A stretch of 64,000 nucleotides of DNA from Deltaproteobacteria bacterium (GCA_029261795.1 JAJDAP010000076.1:1-64000), one strand, 5' to 3'; counted from the stretch's first letter, positions 44,232 to 52,695 are shown. Made by a program: numbers and translations. Notes: generated by a model not told the origin, from the sequence alone.

Positions 44232-45575
44232 TCAGAGCTTCATTTCGTGGAGCGCCGAGTGCTCGAGTTCGCGCATGGCGGGGCGCAGCAGCGCTTCGTG
44301 GCGAAGCGTGCGGCGATAGAAGAACTCCACGAGCTTCGCGTCCTGCTCCGGGCCGGCCGCGAGAACGAACGCTTCGAGCTTCTCGTCGGCGTCTCGCCAA
44401 TCGGCCGGACGCTGTCCGAGCAGCGCACCGACTTCATCGAGATCCTGCTCTTCCAGCCGCACGCCACTGCGATCGATCTCGCGCAGATACTGGGCCGTGC
44501 GAAGCGCGACGTCGATCTCGTAGCGATCGTTGGCGGCATCGAGATCGCGCACCAGGGCGTCGTGGAGAACCGTGAAACGGGACGTTCCTGGAGCCGGCAG
44601 TTCGGGCGCCTGCAACTCGGCGCCGACGAAGCCCGCCAGCAGCTCCAGCGGGATACGCCCGTACACCAGGTTCCAGCCGACGTACTGGGCCAGGTTGAGG
44701 CCTGGCGGCGGCTGGGCGCAGAGCGGGGCGACGGTCATCGGCGTCACCAGACCGAAGCGGATCGTGTGGTACTTGACGGCGTCGATGTCGATCGGCTCGC
44801 CCGTGATCTTGGCGTAGTGCAGGAAGCCGTGGGACAGGTCGCCGAACGGCTCCGACAGATCCCGACATAACATTCCAGCGAAGTCGGCCATCGGATCGCC
44901 GATATAGGCGAGTTCGAGATCGAGCATCGCCGTCACACGGGAATTCTCGAAGATGAACTGGCCGGAATCGCCGGCGACCATGCAAGCGCGTGTCCGATGT
45001 TCCGGGACGTTGCGCTTCAGCCAGCCACTGACGAACTCGATCATCGGCTCCGGCTGATTCTTCTGGAGCTGGAAGCTCTTCTCCCACTTCGGAAAATCGC
45101 CGAGCCCGATCTCGCGGGCGTTCCTGGGTGCGCGCAGGCCCAGGGAATCGAAGCGCTCGAGCGGGATGGCGTGGAGCTGGGCCAGGATCTCCATGTAGTG
45201 CTCGAGCACGGCCCGGGCCTCTGCTTCGTCGCGCGCGGTGGAAAGGTCGGGGCGGCCGGGCCGACGTTCCATCACGATGCCGCGGGGATCGTCGCAGAAG
45301 CCGTAGATGTGCGGCACGGGCAGCCCCTCGGCTTCGAGGACCTGCATCACGCCCATCTCGTGCTCGAGCGGGTAGACGCCATGATCGAGGTCGCCGCGAT
45401 CGCCGCGGAAGTAGATCGGCAGCGTCTCGCCTTCGCGCTCGACTTCGAGGTAGTAGGCGGGCCGCCAGCGTTCGTGTTGCTCGGCCGCTGTGACGCGGCC
45501 GCCGACCATCGCTTCGACCTGGCGGACGGCTCGCTGCCACTCGGGCGCGAGGCTCTGCTCTTCGATCGGCTTCAC
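44232..45575 (-). CDS. Phosphotransferase family protein (APH-like)
   Basis: 447 residues, GTG start with GGAGGA 7 bases upstream. Kinase-like features include LPIYFRGDRGDLDHGVYPLEHEM, PHIYGFCDDPRGIVMERRPG, a catalytic region RTRACMVAGDSGQFIFEN (in place of H-G-D-x-x-x-x-N) and the Mg site MLDLELAYIGDPMADFAGM. The His of H-G-D is not obvious (A-G-D), a notable change at the catalytic loop. It may be a non-kinase binding protein or use another base. Follows the 84-residue hypothetical gene on the same strand. Confidence 0.78.
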   Translation of the reverse strand: MKPIEEQSLAPEWQRAVRQVEAMVGGRVTAAEQHERWRPAYYLEVEREGETLPIYFRGDRGDLDHGVYPLEHEMGVMQVLEAEGLPVPHIYGFCDDPRGIVMERRPGRPDLSTARDEAEARAVLEHYMEILAQLHAIPLERFDSLGLRAPRNAREIGLGDFPKWEKSFQLQKNQPEPMIEFVSGWLKRNVPEHRTRACMVAGDSGQFIFENSRVTAMLDLELAYIGDPMADFAGMLCRDLSEPFGDLSHGFLHYAKITGEPIDIDAVKYHTIRFGLVTPMTVAPLCAQPPPGLNLAQYVGWNLVYGRIPLELLAGFVGAELQAPELPAPGTSRFTVLHDALVRDLDAANDRYEIDVALRTAQYLREIDRSGVRLEEQDLDEVGALLGQRPADWRDADEKLEAFVLAAGPEQDAKLVEFFYRRTLRHEALLRPAMRELEHSALHEMKL

Positions 45576-45604
45576 GGGCAAGTCCTCCTCTCGCGCAGTG
45601 TGCC

Positions 45605-45859
45605 TCAGTCTCGGAGCAGGGCCCGCACCTTTGCGGCGAAGGCGCGCCGCTCGCGTTGGGTCGAGACGCGATAGCGCGCGAAGTCTTCGCCCTCGCGGAC
45701 ATCGGCAAAGAGGCCTGCCGGGTCGTCGTGGAAGTGCAGAAACGCCTTGGACTTCCGGGTGAAGTTGCCGCGCTTGCGCTCGACCAGCCCCTCGATGCGC
45801 CGCAGCTCGAGGAGCAGCGGCTCCAGCGCATCCAGCGTCTGGCTGTCGGCGTGCTTCAT
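45605..45859 (-). CDS. Conserved hypothetical protein, 84 residues
   Basis: Small, charged, helical protein: DALEPLLLELRRIEGLVERK, KAFLHFHDDPAGLFADVREG and a basic C-terminal QRERRAFAAKVRALLRD. It sits 29 bases upstream of the phosphotransferase gene, so they are likely co-transcribed. An ATG six codons earlier (45877) is possible. No signal peptide or motif recognised; function unknown. Confidence 0.6.
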   Translation of the reverse strand: MKHADSQTLDALEPLLLELRRIEGLVERKRGNFTRKSKAFLHFHDDPAGLFADVREGEDFARYRVSTQRERRAFAAKVRALLRD

Positions 45860-45891
45860 CGGCCGACAGCCTATCATGCGGGCGCCATTGA

Positions 45892-46014
45892 ACCGAAACG
45901 CCGCAGCGCGAAGACTGGGAAGTTCCAGACCCCGGCGAGATGGACGAAGAGGCGTTCCGCGGCGTGCGCGACGAGATCGAGGCGCGCGTGAAGGCACTGC
46001 TCGAGCGCCTGTAG
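45892..46014 (+). pseudogene. C-terminal remnant resembling a low-molecular-weight phosphatase / arsenate reductase
   Basis: A 41-codon open stretch reads EDWEVPDPGEMDEEAFRGVR and DEIEARVKALLERL, and ends in TAG. The E/H-D/x-W-x-x-P-D-P turn followed by an R-x-E-I-x-x-x-V-x-x-L helix matches the C-terminus of LMW protein phosphatase/ArsC-like proteins. The active site (CxxxxxR) would lie in the missing N-terminal part; a TGA closes the frame just upstream. Assignment rests on this end alone. Confidence 0.4.
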
Positions 46015-46056
46015 GCGCGGCGGGCCCTCGCCCGACGGATCCGGCATTCTAGAAGG

Positions 46057-46812
46057 GTGAAAACCCTCGAACTGAAGGTCCGCCACCAGGCCCCGGAAAC
46101 CGTCGACTTCGAAGTACCGACGGGTTGGGTCTGGATCGAACAAGGCGGGCAACGCGCCGCCCTCTTCACGCCGGACGAAATCGAGGACGGCCGGACGTAT
46201 CCGCTCGTCACCGTGCTCCACGGCGCCGGCCGCCAGGACGAGATGCTGATCAAGGGCTGGAAACACGAGGCCCAGCAACGCCAGGCCTTCATCCTCGTCC
46301 CGCGCTCCTTCTACATGACCTGGGACCTGATCGCGATGGGCATGCAGGGCGCCGCCGGCGCCAGCCCCGAGGGCGACGAACCCGCCTCCGACCGCCCCGA
46401 CCTCGACTTCCTCGAGTACGCCTACGATCTCGTCTACCGCCGCTACCCGATCGACGCGGAGCGCCAGGCCCTGGTCGGCTATTCCGACGGCGCAAGCTAT
46501 GCCGTCAGTGTCGGCCTGGCCAACCCCGACGTCTTCCGCGCCGTGATGGCCTGGGCCGCAGGCTTCCTCGCCCTCGACGAACGCGTCGCCAGCGAAGACA
46601 TCCCCCGCCCGCACATGTACGTCGAGTACGGAACCCACGACGAGCTGTTCCCGTTCGAGCAGGTCGCCCTCGGCATGAAGAAGCAGCTCGAAGACCTCGG
46701 CTGCGAGCTCGACTTCAACGTCGACGAGGGCGGCCGGCACTGGCCGAGTTCGACGTTCCAGGACGAGGCTCTGGACTGGTTCTTTTCGGAGCCCTGGCAG
46801 CCGCGGAGCTGA
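46057..46812 (+). CDS. Alpha/beta hydrolase (carboxylesterase-like)
   Basis: 251 residues, GTG start. Nucleophile elbow ALVGYSDGASYAVSVGLANP with the Ser of G-Y-S-D-G, oxyanion region VTVLHGAGRQDEM, acid in VEYGTHDELFPFEQV, and the catalytic His in NVDEGGRHWPSS. No signal peptide, so cytoplasmic. Substrate unknown; similar to phospholipase/carboxylesterase family 2. Confidence 0.78.
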   Translation: MKTLELKVRHQAPETVDFEVPTGWVWIEQGGQRAALFTPDEIEDGRTYPLVTVLHGAGRQDEMLIKGWKHEAQQRQAFILVPRSFYMTWDLIAMGMQGAAGASPEGDEPASDRPDLDFLEYAYDLVYRRYPIDAERQALVGYSDGASYAVSVGLANPDVFRAVMAWAAGFLALDERVASEDIPRPHMYVEYGTHDELFPFEQVALGMKKQLEDLGCELDFNVDEGGRHWPSSTFQDEALDWFFSEPWQPRS

Positions 46813-46888
46813 TGTCTTCCAAGCAGCATGTCGGAGGTTCGAGCCCTCCTCGAGGCGCTATCGCCTTGCTCCTGCCACGCCTCCGCAG

Positions 46889-47635
46889 CTAGCCCGAGGG
46901 CGGCTGGAACTCCAGACCGTTGCCGATCTCGTCGATCGTGAGGAGCGGTTGGCGCGGCAGGTCTGTCCACTTCACCTTGCCCGGGCCGTCGGTCTCGATG
47001 CTGCTCCTGGTGGTCTTCATCCGCCGGGACGAGAAGTTGATGCTGATCTCCTCGATCGTGCCCAGGTTGCGCCGTACGTCGAAGCTGTCGTAGCCGATCA
47101 ATTCGAAGCGGCCGTTCTGGAAACGGAAGGCGTAGGCCGTGCGACCCATACCCCATCCGCCCGCCGAACTGAAACGGCCCAGCGTGACGCGCATGACGCC
47201 GCTCTCCAACTCGACGCCACCGGGCTGCACGGACTCGGGATCGAGCGGATCCTCCAGGGTCGGGTATTCGGGGCGCGGGATCAGCGTGTGATTCTCGAGC
47301 GCGAGGTCGAACCCACCGGCCACCGCCGCAAATGCCACCGCGAGAATGCGCGGATTGGTGTCGAAGGGGTTGGGGCCCAGCGCGTCGTTGGGTACCACGT
47401 TTCGCGAATCGGTTTGCTCGAGCACCAGCACGACGTCGGGTTCACCGTCGCCGTTCATGTCGCCGGTGAGTTCCGTTTCCAGCCGCCAACCTGCGGGCAC
47501 GAACTCCTCGGATGACACCGCATGCCCTGCTAGCTGCGGATATGTGACGGGGGGTATTTCCAGTTCCGCGCGCGCTGCTTCGGGGGTCGCGTCCCATGCA
47601 ATGACCGCAACAACGACGACCATCAGACGCCACAT
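46889..47635 (-). CDS. Exported protein with an FG-GAP/VCBS-like calcium motif
   Basis: 248 residues. Signal peptide (MWRLMVVVVAVIAWDA), then ELTGDMNGDGEPDVVLVLEQ, a D-x-N-G-D-G-x-x-D calcium loop. Later parts have NPRILAVAFAAVAGGFDLAL, FRFQNGRFELIGYDSFDVRR, and SINFSSRRMKTTRS. The pattern matches a conserved family of exported bacterial proteins annotated as FG-GAP-like; function unknown. Start at MWRL has GGGGGAAG upstream; a start six codons earlier is less likely. Confidence 0.65.
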   Translation of the reverse strand: MWRLMVVVVAVIAWDATPEAARAELEIPPVTYPQLAGHAVSSEEFVPAGWRLETELTGDMNGDGEPDVVLVLEQTDSRNVVPNDALGPNPFDTNPRILAVAFAAVAGGFDLALENHTLIPRPEYPTLEDPLDPESVQPGGVELESGVMRVTLGRFSSAGGWGMGRTAYAFRFQNGRFELIGYDSFDVRRNLGTIEEISINFSSRRMKTTRSSIETDGPGKVKWTDLPRQPLLTIDEIGNGLEFQPPSG

Positions 47636-47906
47636 CGTGCTTCCCCCTGCCAAGGAGGACGGACGATACCATCAGACCCTGGCCGAACGAAACTGGCGAG
47701 CTGCCAACCCTCCCCACGGCGACCCGAACTTCAGAGCGGATCCAAGCGCAGCAACGAACGGCAGTCCACACCAGCGGCATCCCGGGACGCCAGGGAAGGC
47801 CCCCGTGCCTTCGGCGAGAAGGAGCACGTCTCCAGGCGGCGCTAGCGGTCCGCTAGCCGCGCGCCCCGTAGCCGAGATACACTCGCCCGCCTTCAGGAGG
47901 AAACCC

Positions 47907-48398
47907 ATGGCCGAGAATTTCGAGATCACCAAGGAGATGGAGGCCGCGATTGGCGTGGAGTCCGATCCGTGGACCTACGAGGTCACGACGACGAGCGTGC
48001 GCGCCTTCGCCCGTGGCGTCGGATACACCGACCGCGTCTACTTCGACGTCGATGCCGCGAAGGCGGCCGGCTACCGCAGCCTGCCCTGCCCGCCCACCTA
48101 CCTGGGCACAGCCGTCTTCATCCCCGGCGAAAGCAACGACACGTTCAGCGGACCGAAGAACACGGGCCCCGGCGTGAAGCACGGGCTCAAGAACGTGCTC
48201 GATGGCGGCACCGAGACCGAGTACTTCGCCGACATCTGCGCCGGCGACACGCTGACCGCCACCAACCAGGTGGGCGATCTGCAACTACGTGAGAGCAAGA
48301 CCACGGGCACCATGCTCATCGTGACGACGCTCACCACCTGCACCAACCAAGATGGCGTGGTCGTTGCCAAGCAGCGCGGCCAGGGCCTCTTCTACTAG
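47907..48398 (+). CDS. MaoC-type dehydratase, N-terminal (FAS1-like) subunit
   Basis: 163 residues. FAS1-like dehydratase/MaoC N-terminal fold: SDPWTYEVTTTSVRAFARGV, YFDVDAAKAAGYRSLPCPPT, HGLKNVLDGGTETEYFADI and LTATNQVGDLQLRESK. It lacks the hydratase-2 motif and is expected to pair with the next gene. AGGAGG lies 7 bases upstream of ATG. Sixteen bases separate it from its partner, so they form an operon. Confidence 0.8.
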   Translation: MAENFEITKEMEAAIGVESDPWTYEVTTTSVRAFARGVGYTDRVYFDVDAAKAAGYRSLPCPPTYLGTAVFIPGESNDTFSGPKNTGPGVKHGLKNVLDGGTETEYFADICAGDTLTATNQVGDLQLRESKTTGTMLIVTTLTTCTNQDGVVVAKQRGQGLFY

Positions 48399-48414
48399 AC
48401 CAGAGGAAGACGAA

Positions 48415-48834
48415 ATGCCCCTCTCTTGGGATTCGTTCAAAGAAGGTGACGAACTGCCGGTGCTGAAGAAGGCTCCGGGCGTCACACAACTCGTCAAGTA
48501 CGCGGCCGGTGGCGGCGACTTCAACCCGCTCCATCACGATTTCGCGTTTCCGCAGTCGAAGGCGTTGGGTTCGATCATCATTCACGGGCGCTTCAAGTAC
48601 GCGGCGCTGGGCGAGCTGGTCTCGAACTGGCTCGATCACGGTGGACGCATCGCGAAGCTCGGCTGCCAGTACCGCGGCATGGACCTGCCCGAGAACGAGA
48701 TGACGCTCGGCGGCAAGGTCGTGAAGAAGTACGAGGAAGGCGGTCGAAAGCTGGCCGACCTCGAACTCTGGGTGAACAACGCAAAGGGCAAGAACACGAC
48801 GCCGGGTTCGGCGACGGTCGACTTCGGCGCCTGA
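48415..48834 (+). CDS. MaoC-type (R)-enoyl-CoA hydratase, catalytic subunit
   Basis: 139 residues, hot-dog fold. Hydratase-2 motif YAAGGGDFNPLHHDFAFPQS followed by GSIIIHGRFKYAALGEL, with the catalytic Asp and His. GGKVVKKYEEGGRKLADLEL forms the central strands. With the upstream gene it makes the two halves of a single double-hot-dog enzyme that hydrates trans-2-enoyl-CoA to 3-hydroxyacyl-CoA. Confidence 0.82.
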   Translation: MPLSWDSFKEGDELPVLKKAPGVTQLVKYAAGGGDFNPLHHDFAFPQSKALGSIIIHGRFKYAALGELVSNWLDHGGRIAKLGCQYRGMDLPENEMTLGGKVVKKYEEGGRKLADLELWVNNAKGKNTTPGSATVDFGA

Positions 48835-48861
48835 CCAGCGGCCCGTGCCCCGCGCTCGGGT

Positions 48862-49356
48862 TCAATCCCGGGCGCGGGTCCCGGCCGATCGCAGCGAGAC
48901 CAACAGATCGCCCCACCAGAGGCCCATCGAACCGATGAACGCCTCGCGACCCTGGCCGTGCCAGACGCCGTGATCCATGCCGAGTTCGTCGAAGCCGTAG
49001 TGCTCGATCGTGACGCGGGTGCCCTTGTCGATCCCCTCGAAGCGCACTTCGACCTCGGTCCACTCCTCGTCGGCGAAGTCGCGGCCGCCCATCAAGAATA
49101 CGAGCCGCTTGCCGGGTTCCCAGGCGACGATGCGACCGAGTTCGAAGCACTCATCTCTGCCGGAGCCGTAGACTTCGAGCAGTCGACCCCCTTCCCCGGC
49201 TTCGAAACGCATCACGCCCTCCTGGCCATCGATCGCGGCGCGAAAGCGCGGTCCGCGACGCCACCAGCGATCGACCGCCTCGGTAAAGAGCGTGAACGTC
49301 TCGTCGGGATCGAGCGGTACCGTGGTCAGGGCGCGCACGCGCGTCTCGAGGCTCAT
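48862..49356 (-). CDS. SRPBCC domain protein (AHSA1-like)
   Basis: 164 residues. Bet v1-like fold: VRALTTVPLDPDETFTLFTE, RWWRRGPRFRAAIDG, VAWEPGKRLVFLMGG and EVEVRFEGIDKGTRVTIEHY, matching the AHSA1 subgroup that often follows an ArsR regulator. The start overlaps the ArsR stop by 4 bases (ATGA), which fixes it. Probably binds a small hydrophobic ligand. Confidence 0.82.
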   Translation of the reverse strand: MSLETRVRALTTVPLDPDETFTLFTEAVDRWWRRGPRFRAAIDGQEGVMRFEAGEGGRLLEVYGSGRDECFELGRIVAWEPGKRLVFLMGGRDFADEEWTEVEVRFEGIDKGTRVTIEHYGFDELGMDHGVWHGQGREAFIGSMGLWWGDLLVSLRSAGTRARD

Positions 49357-49712
49357 CGCTTGCGCCCCTTCGGAGCGGCCGCCTTCTTCTGCTCCGCCAG
49401 CTGACGGAACGAGTCCAGCTGATCGTCCCAGAAGCGCTGGACCTCGCTGATCCAGATCTGCAGTTCGTCGATGGGCTCAGGACACAATTGGTAGACCCGT
49501 GCACGCGCGTCCTCGGGGTCACGCGCTTCTTCGACGAGGCCGTTCGTTCGCAACACACGAAGGTGTCGGCTCATCGCGGGGCGGCTCATATCGAAGGCAT
49601 CGGCGAGCTCGCCGGCGCGACGTGGCTCTTCCCGCAGGAGGTCCACGACGCGCCGGCGGGTCGGATCCGCAAGTGCTGCCAGCGTGCTGTCGAGATCGAA
49701 GGCGGCGGCCAT
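49353..49712 (-). CDS. ArsR-family transcriptional regulator
   Basis: 119 residues. Winged helix with DLDSTLAALADPTRRRVVDL, then GELADAFDMSRPAMSRHLRVLRTNGLVEEA as the recognition region. No cysteine pair for metal binding, so it probably responds to an organic ligand. Stands before the SRPBCC gene, a common ArsR-SRPBCC pair, and two bases after a VOC gene. A 22-base palindrome far upstream at the operon promoter is its likely site. Confidence 0.87.
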   Translation of the reverse strand: MAAAFDLDSTLAALADPTRRRVVDLLREEPRRAGELADAFDMSRPAMSRHLRVLRTNGLVEEARDPEDARARVYQLCPEPIDELQIWISEVQRFWDDQLDSFRQLAEQKKAAAPKGRKR

Positions 49713-49714
49713 CG

Positions 49715-50158
49715 CTAGCTCGAAGGATCCCAGTCCTCGGGCGCCACTTCGCGCTTCTTCGTGGCGAAGGTCCACTCGAAGCCCTCGGGATCGAGCGCCG
49801 TATAGCGGCGGTCGCCGTAGAACGTGTCCTCGAGATCCGTCGAGATCTCCGCGCCAGCCGCCTTCGCGTTGGCACAGTGTGCTTCCACATCGTCGACGTA
49901 GACGTACAACTGACTCACTGAATTGTGCTGTCGCTTCGGGTTCCGATAGTCGGGGCCCGGGTGTCCCATCATCACGACACCATCGTCGCCGAGCTGGATC
50001 TCGGTGTGCCCGAGCGTCCCGTCCGGCATCGTCACGGCGTGATCCGTCCGCTCCTGGAAGGCGAATGCCTTCACCAACCAGTCCACGCTTCCGCGTAGGT
50101 CTTCGTAGTAGAGGTATGCCGTGATTCGCGGCATTTCCGCGGGCTTTGTTTCTGTCAT
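49715..50158 (-). CDS. VOC family protein (third of three tandem copies)
   Basis: 147 residues, glyoxalase/bleomycin-resistance fold: RITAYLYYEDLRGSVDWLVK, TMPDGTLGHTEIQLG, SQLYVYVDDVEAHCANAKAA, FYGDRRYTALDPEGFEWTFA. The pattern G-D-R-x-Y-x-x-x-D-P-E-G is the family mark near the C-terminus. Closely similar to the two VOC genes upstream, so they are tandem duplicates. The ArsR gene follows after 2 bases. Confidence 0.82.
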   Translation of the reverse strand: MTETKPAEMPRITAYLYYEDLRGSVDWLVKAFAFQERTDHAVTMPDGTLGHTEIQLGDDGVVMMGHPGPDYRNPKRQHNSVSQLYVYVDDVEAHCANAKAAGAEISTDLEDTFYGDRRYTALDPEGFEWTFATKKREVAPEDWDPSS

Positions 50159-50162
50159 GTTC

Positions 50163-50600
50163 CTACTCCTCGTTTTCGACGGCGGCTCGCAGCTCGGCGT
50201 CCGGAACTTCGCGGACGAACTGCGAGAAGATCCAACGGTGCCCCTCGAGATCCATCGCGCGATACGAGCGACTCCCGTGGAATTGGTCCTCGGGCGGTTC
50301 GGCGATGGTGGCACCCTCGGCGCTGGCGCGTGCGTAGTGCGCGTCGACATCGGGTACCTCGCAGTTCACTTGTGCATGAACGGCGGGAAGATTCTGCGGA
50401 CTCGCCATGCCGCCGGCTTCCCACGTCGTCGCGACGTAGACCGTGGCTCCCCCGATCTCGAGTTCGGCATGTCCGATCGAGCCATCGGGCATGTCGAGCC
50501 GATACTTCTCGGTGAAACCGAACGCGCGACACAGGAACTCGATCGCGGCCGCTGCATCGTCGTAGGCCAAGCTAGGCGTCAGGACCTGTCGCTGCGTCAT
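50163..50600 (-). CDS. VOC family protein (second of three tandem copies)
   Basis: 145 residues: SLAYDDAAAAIEFLCRAFGF, DMPDGSIGHAELEIGGATVY, AVHAQVNCEVPDVDAHYARA, QFHGSRSYRAMDLEGHRWIF. Same fold and motif spacing as its neighbours. The product is shorter at the end (AVENEE). Located 58 bases after the first VOC stop and 4 bases before the third start. Confidence 0.82.
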   Translation of the reverse strand: MTQRQVLTPSLAYDDAAAAIEFLCRAFGFTEKYRLDMPDGSIGHAELEIGGATVYVATTWEAGGMASPQNLPAVHAQVNCEVPDVDAHYARASAEGATIAEPPEDQFHGSRSYRAMDLEGHRWIFSQFVREVPDAELRAAVENEE

Positions 50601-50658
50601 TGCGCGGCCTCGACCCGCGGATCGGACGCCGTCGAGTGCTTTCCCGGGTCGATCGCGC

Positions 50659-51105
50659 TCATCCGTTCACTTCCTTGTTGGCGGCTTCCCATGCGGCATC
50701 GTCGACGCGCTGCCCGAAGTACCAGGGATGCCCCTCGCAATCGAGGCAGCCATAGACGCGATCGCCGTAGTGCTGGGTGACGGGCTCCTGGATGATCTCG
50801 GCGCCGCCGGCACGTGCCTGCTCGCAGTGCGCGTCGACATCGGCCACGAAGACATAGAGCGATTGGGTGTAGCCCCCGCCGACATCCTTCGGGCTCTTGG
50901 AACCGGGCATGCGGCCGGCCGTGGCAACCTGGATGAGTGCGTCCGCGAGCACCAGCTCGGAATGCACGACCTCGCCGTTTGGCCCGTCGACCACGATCCG
51001 GGCTTCGAAACCGAAGGCCTTGCCGAGCCAGTCGATGGCAGCGCGGGGGTCGTCGTAGAAGATCGCACTGGCGGTCGGGGTCCAGTCCTTGGGGACGATG
51101 CTCAT
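50659..51105 (-). CDS. VOC family protein (first of three tandem copies)
   Basis: 148 residues: ASAIFYDDPRAAIDWLGKAF, GPNGEVVHSELVLADALIQV, QSLYVFVADVDAHCEQARAG, HYGDRVYGCLDCEGHPWYFG. The start has GGAGGA 6 bases upstream and lies just downstream of a -35/-10 promoter with an overlapping operator. First gene of the five-gene ArsR operon. Confidence 0.83.
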   Translation of the reverse strand: MSIVPKDWTPTASAIFYDDPRAAIDWLGKAFGFEARIVVDGPNGEVVHSELVLADALIQVATAGRMPGSKSPKDVGGGYTQSLYVFVADVDAHCEQARAGGAEIIQEPVTQHYGDRVYGCLDCEGHPWYFGQRVDDAAWEAANKEVNG

Positions 51106-51130
51106 CGGGATTCCTCCGTTGGGATCCCGA

Positions 51131-51167
51131 TTCATACGTCAAATTTAGTTAACGGTCAAGTTAACTA
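51131..51167 (-). promoter_or_regulatory. Promoter with overlapping palindromic operator of the VOC-ArsR operon
   Basis: On the minus strand, TTGACC (51154-51159) and TATGAA (51131-51136) are spaced by 17 bases, a good sigma-70-like promoter. A palindrome with TAGTTAAC and GTTAACTA arms (51146-51167) and 6-base spacer exactly overlaps the -35 box. A repressor bound there would shut the operon. The palindrome touches the end of the preceding enoyl-CoA hydratase gene. Confidence 0.72.
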
Positions 51168-52004
51168 CTTATCGCCCTTCGCCTTGGTCCGGTAGTCCCC
51201 GAACTGCGCATCCCGCTTGTCCAGGGCGTGGGTCACGCCCTTGGCGAACTCCTTCAGGTACTCGCGCGACGAGCGCTGATGGAAGGCCAGCGCCTGGATC
51301 TCGGTGCCGGCCTTGATCGCCGCGCGCATGCCCTGGATCTCCATCGCGCGATGGATCGAGCGCTTGTTCAACTGCTGGAGATCCGGCGGAATCTTGGCGA
51401 TGCGCTCGGCCATTCCGAGCACCGCGTCTTCCAACTCGTCGTTCGCATAGCATCGGTTCGCGAGGCCCATGCGCACCGCTTCCGCGCCATCGATCGAATC
51501 GCCGGTGAGCATCAATTCCATGGCATTGCGAAAACCTGCCAGCCAGACGTGGAACTGGTTGTCCGGCGGGCTCATCAAGCGAACCGGCGGGTAGCCGATC
51601 TGCGCGTCCTCGGAGACGTAGACCAGATCGCAGGCCGCCATCAATTCCGAGCCGCCGGCCAGGCAGTAGCCGTGGACCTGGGCGATCACGGGTTTCGCGA
51701 GATCCCAGATCCGGAAGGCGCCCTCGACCACATGGCGCGGCCAGAAGCCATCGCCGCCAGCGGAGAAGTACGGCTGATCCTTCGTACTGTCGCTGCCGAG
51801 GTCGTACCCGGCCGAGAAGCACTTGCCCGCCCCGCGCAGCACGATGACGTGGACTTCGGGGTCGCGGTCGGCGCGTTCCAACGCGGCAAAGAGTTCACCG
51901 CGAAGCGGGTTCGAGAGCGCGTTGCGCTTCTCGGGCCGATTCAGGGTGATGCGGCGGAGCTTCGGGCGGGGCTCGTCTTCGAGAACGAGCGCAGCGTCAG
52001 TCAT
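51165..52004 (-). CDS. Enoyl-CoA hydratase/isomerase family protein
   Basis: 279 residues, crotonase fold. RITLNRPEKRNALSNPLRGE, the oxyanion segment GAGKCFSAGYDLGSD, then QVHGYCLAGGSELMAACDLV and QIGYPPVRLMSPPDNQFHVW. The second catalytic Glu position is not the usual E-x-x-G-x-V-P: V-R-L-M-S replaces it, so hydratase activity is uncertain; decarboxylase or hydrolase roles occur in such variants. AGGAGGGA lies before the ATG. Confidence 0.82.
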   Translation of the reverse strand: MTDAALVLEDEPRPKLRRITLNRPEKRNALSNPLRGELFAALERADRDPEVHVIVLRGAGKCFSAGYDLGSDSTKDQPYFSAGGDGFWPRHVVEGAFRIWDLAKPVIAQVHGYCLAGGSELMAACDLVYVSEDAQIGYPPVRLMSPPDNQFHVWLAGFRNAMELMLTGDSIDGAEAVRMGLANRCYANDELEDAVLGMAERIAKIPPDLQQLNKRSIHRAMEIQGMRAAIKAGTEIQALAFHQRSSREYLKEFAKGVTHALDKRDAQFGDYRTKAKGDK

Positions 52005-52072
52005 GGGTCCCTCCTGTGGGACCCGCGATCCTACTCCGCTCTGCTGCTGGGCGCTGAGTGGCGCCGAAGACG

Positions 52073-52354
52073 CTAGCGAAGCGCCTTGTGGACCCTGCGC
52101 TTCAGCTTCACGGCTTCGGGAGCCAGCTTCGCTTCGTCCATGTGGATGAGGAAGTTGTCGAGACCGCCGTGCTTCTGGACGGTGCGGATCGCGCGGGTGG
52201 AAACCCGTAGCGCGAGTTCGCGACCGAGCGCTTCGCTCCTCAGATGGACGACCTGGAGGTTCGGCTGGAAGCGGCGCGGCGTCTTCGTGTTCGAGTGCGC
52301 CACGTTGCGTCCGGCCTTCGAGACCTTGTTGGTGAGCTGGCAGTGCTTGGACAT
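52073..52354 (-). CDS. rpmB: 50S ribosomal protein L28
   Basis: 93 residues: MSKHCQLTNKVSKAGRNVAH, SNTKTPRRFQPNLQ and a basic C-terminal KLKRRVHKALR, matching bacterial L28. It contains one cysteine only, so it lacks the four-cysteine zinc site of C-plus L28. It follows rpmE2 by 4 bases. Assembles into the large subunit. Confidence 0.9.
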   Translation of the reverse strand: MSKHCQLTNKVSKAGRNVAHSNTKTPRRFQPNLQVVHLRSEALGRELALRVSTRAIRTVQKHGGLDNFLIHMDEAKLAPEAVKLKRRVHKALR

Positions 52355-52358
52355 CGCT

Positions 52359-52607
52359 CTAACCCTTGGCCTGGCCGTAGCGCTTGCGGAAGCGATCGAC
52401 ACGGCCTTCCGAATCGACGGAGCGCTGTTGGCCGGTCCAGAACGGATGGCTCTCAGCCGAAATTTCGAGCGTGATCACCGGGAGCTCTTCCCCGTCGACT
52501 TCCTTGGTCTTCTCGGAAGTAACGGTGGAGCGGGTGACCCACTCCTTGCCCGTCGCGCTGTCGACGAACAGGACCTTGTGATAGTCGGGATGGATATCGG
52601 GCTTCAC
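52359..52607 (-). CDS. rpmE2: 50S ribosomal protein L31 type B
   Basis: 82 residues: [47 protein letters not shown] and [11 protein letters not shown]. The absence of the CxxC pairs and the E-x-S-A-E-S-H-P-F-Y/W-T-G box show the zinc-free type B (C-minus) form. Such copies usually replace the zinc-containing L31 during zinc shortage. Located between rpmB and rpsN on the same strand. Confidence 0.9.
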   Translation of the reverse strand: MKPDIHPDYHKVLFVDSATGKEWVTRSTVTSEKTKEVDGEELPVITLEISAESHPFWTGQQRSVDSEGRVDRFRKRYGQAKG

Positions 52608-52695
52608 TTTGACTTCGCTCGCCTTCGGCTCGCTGCGCGCCGGACCTGGCCGGCATGCAATCGAATTGGAGGATGGATCGGAAACGGGAGTGGGC

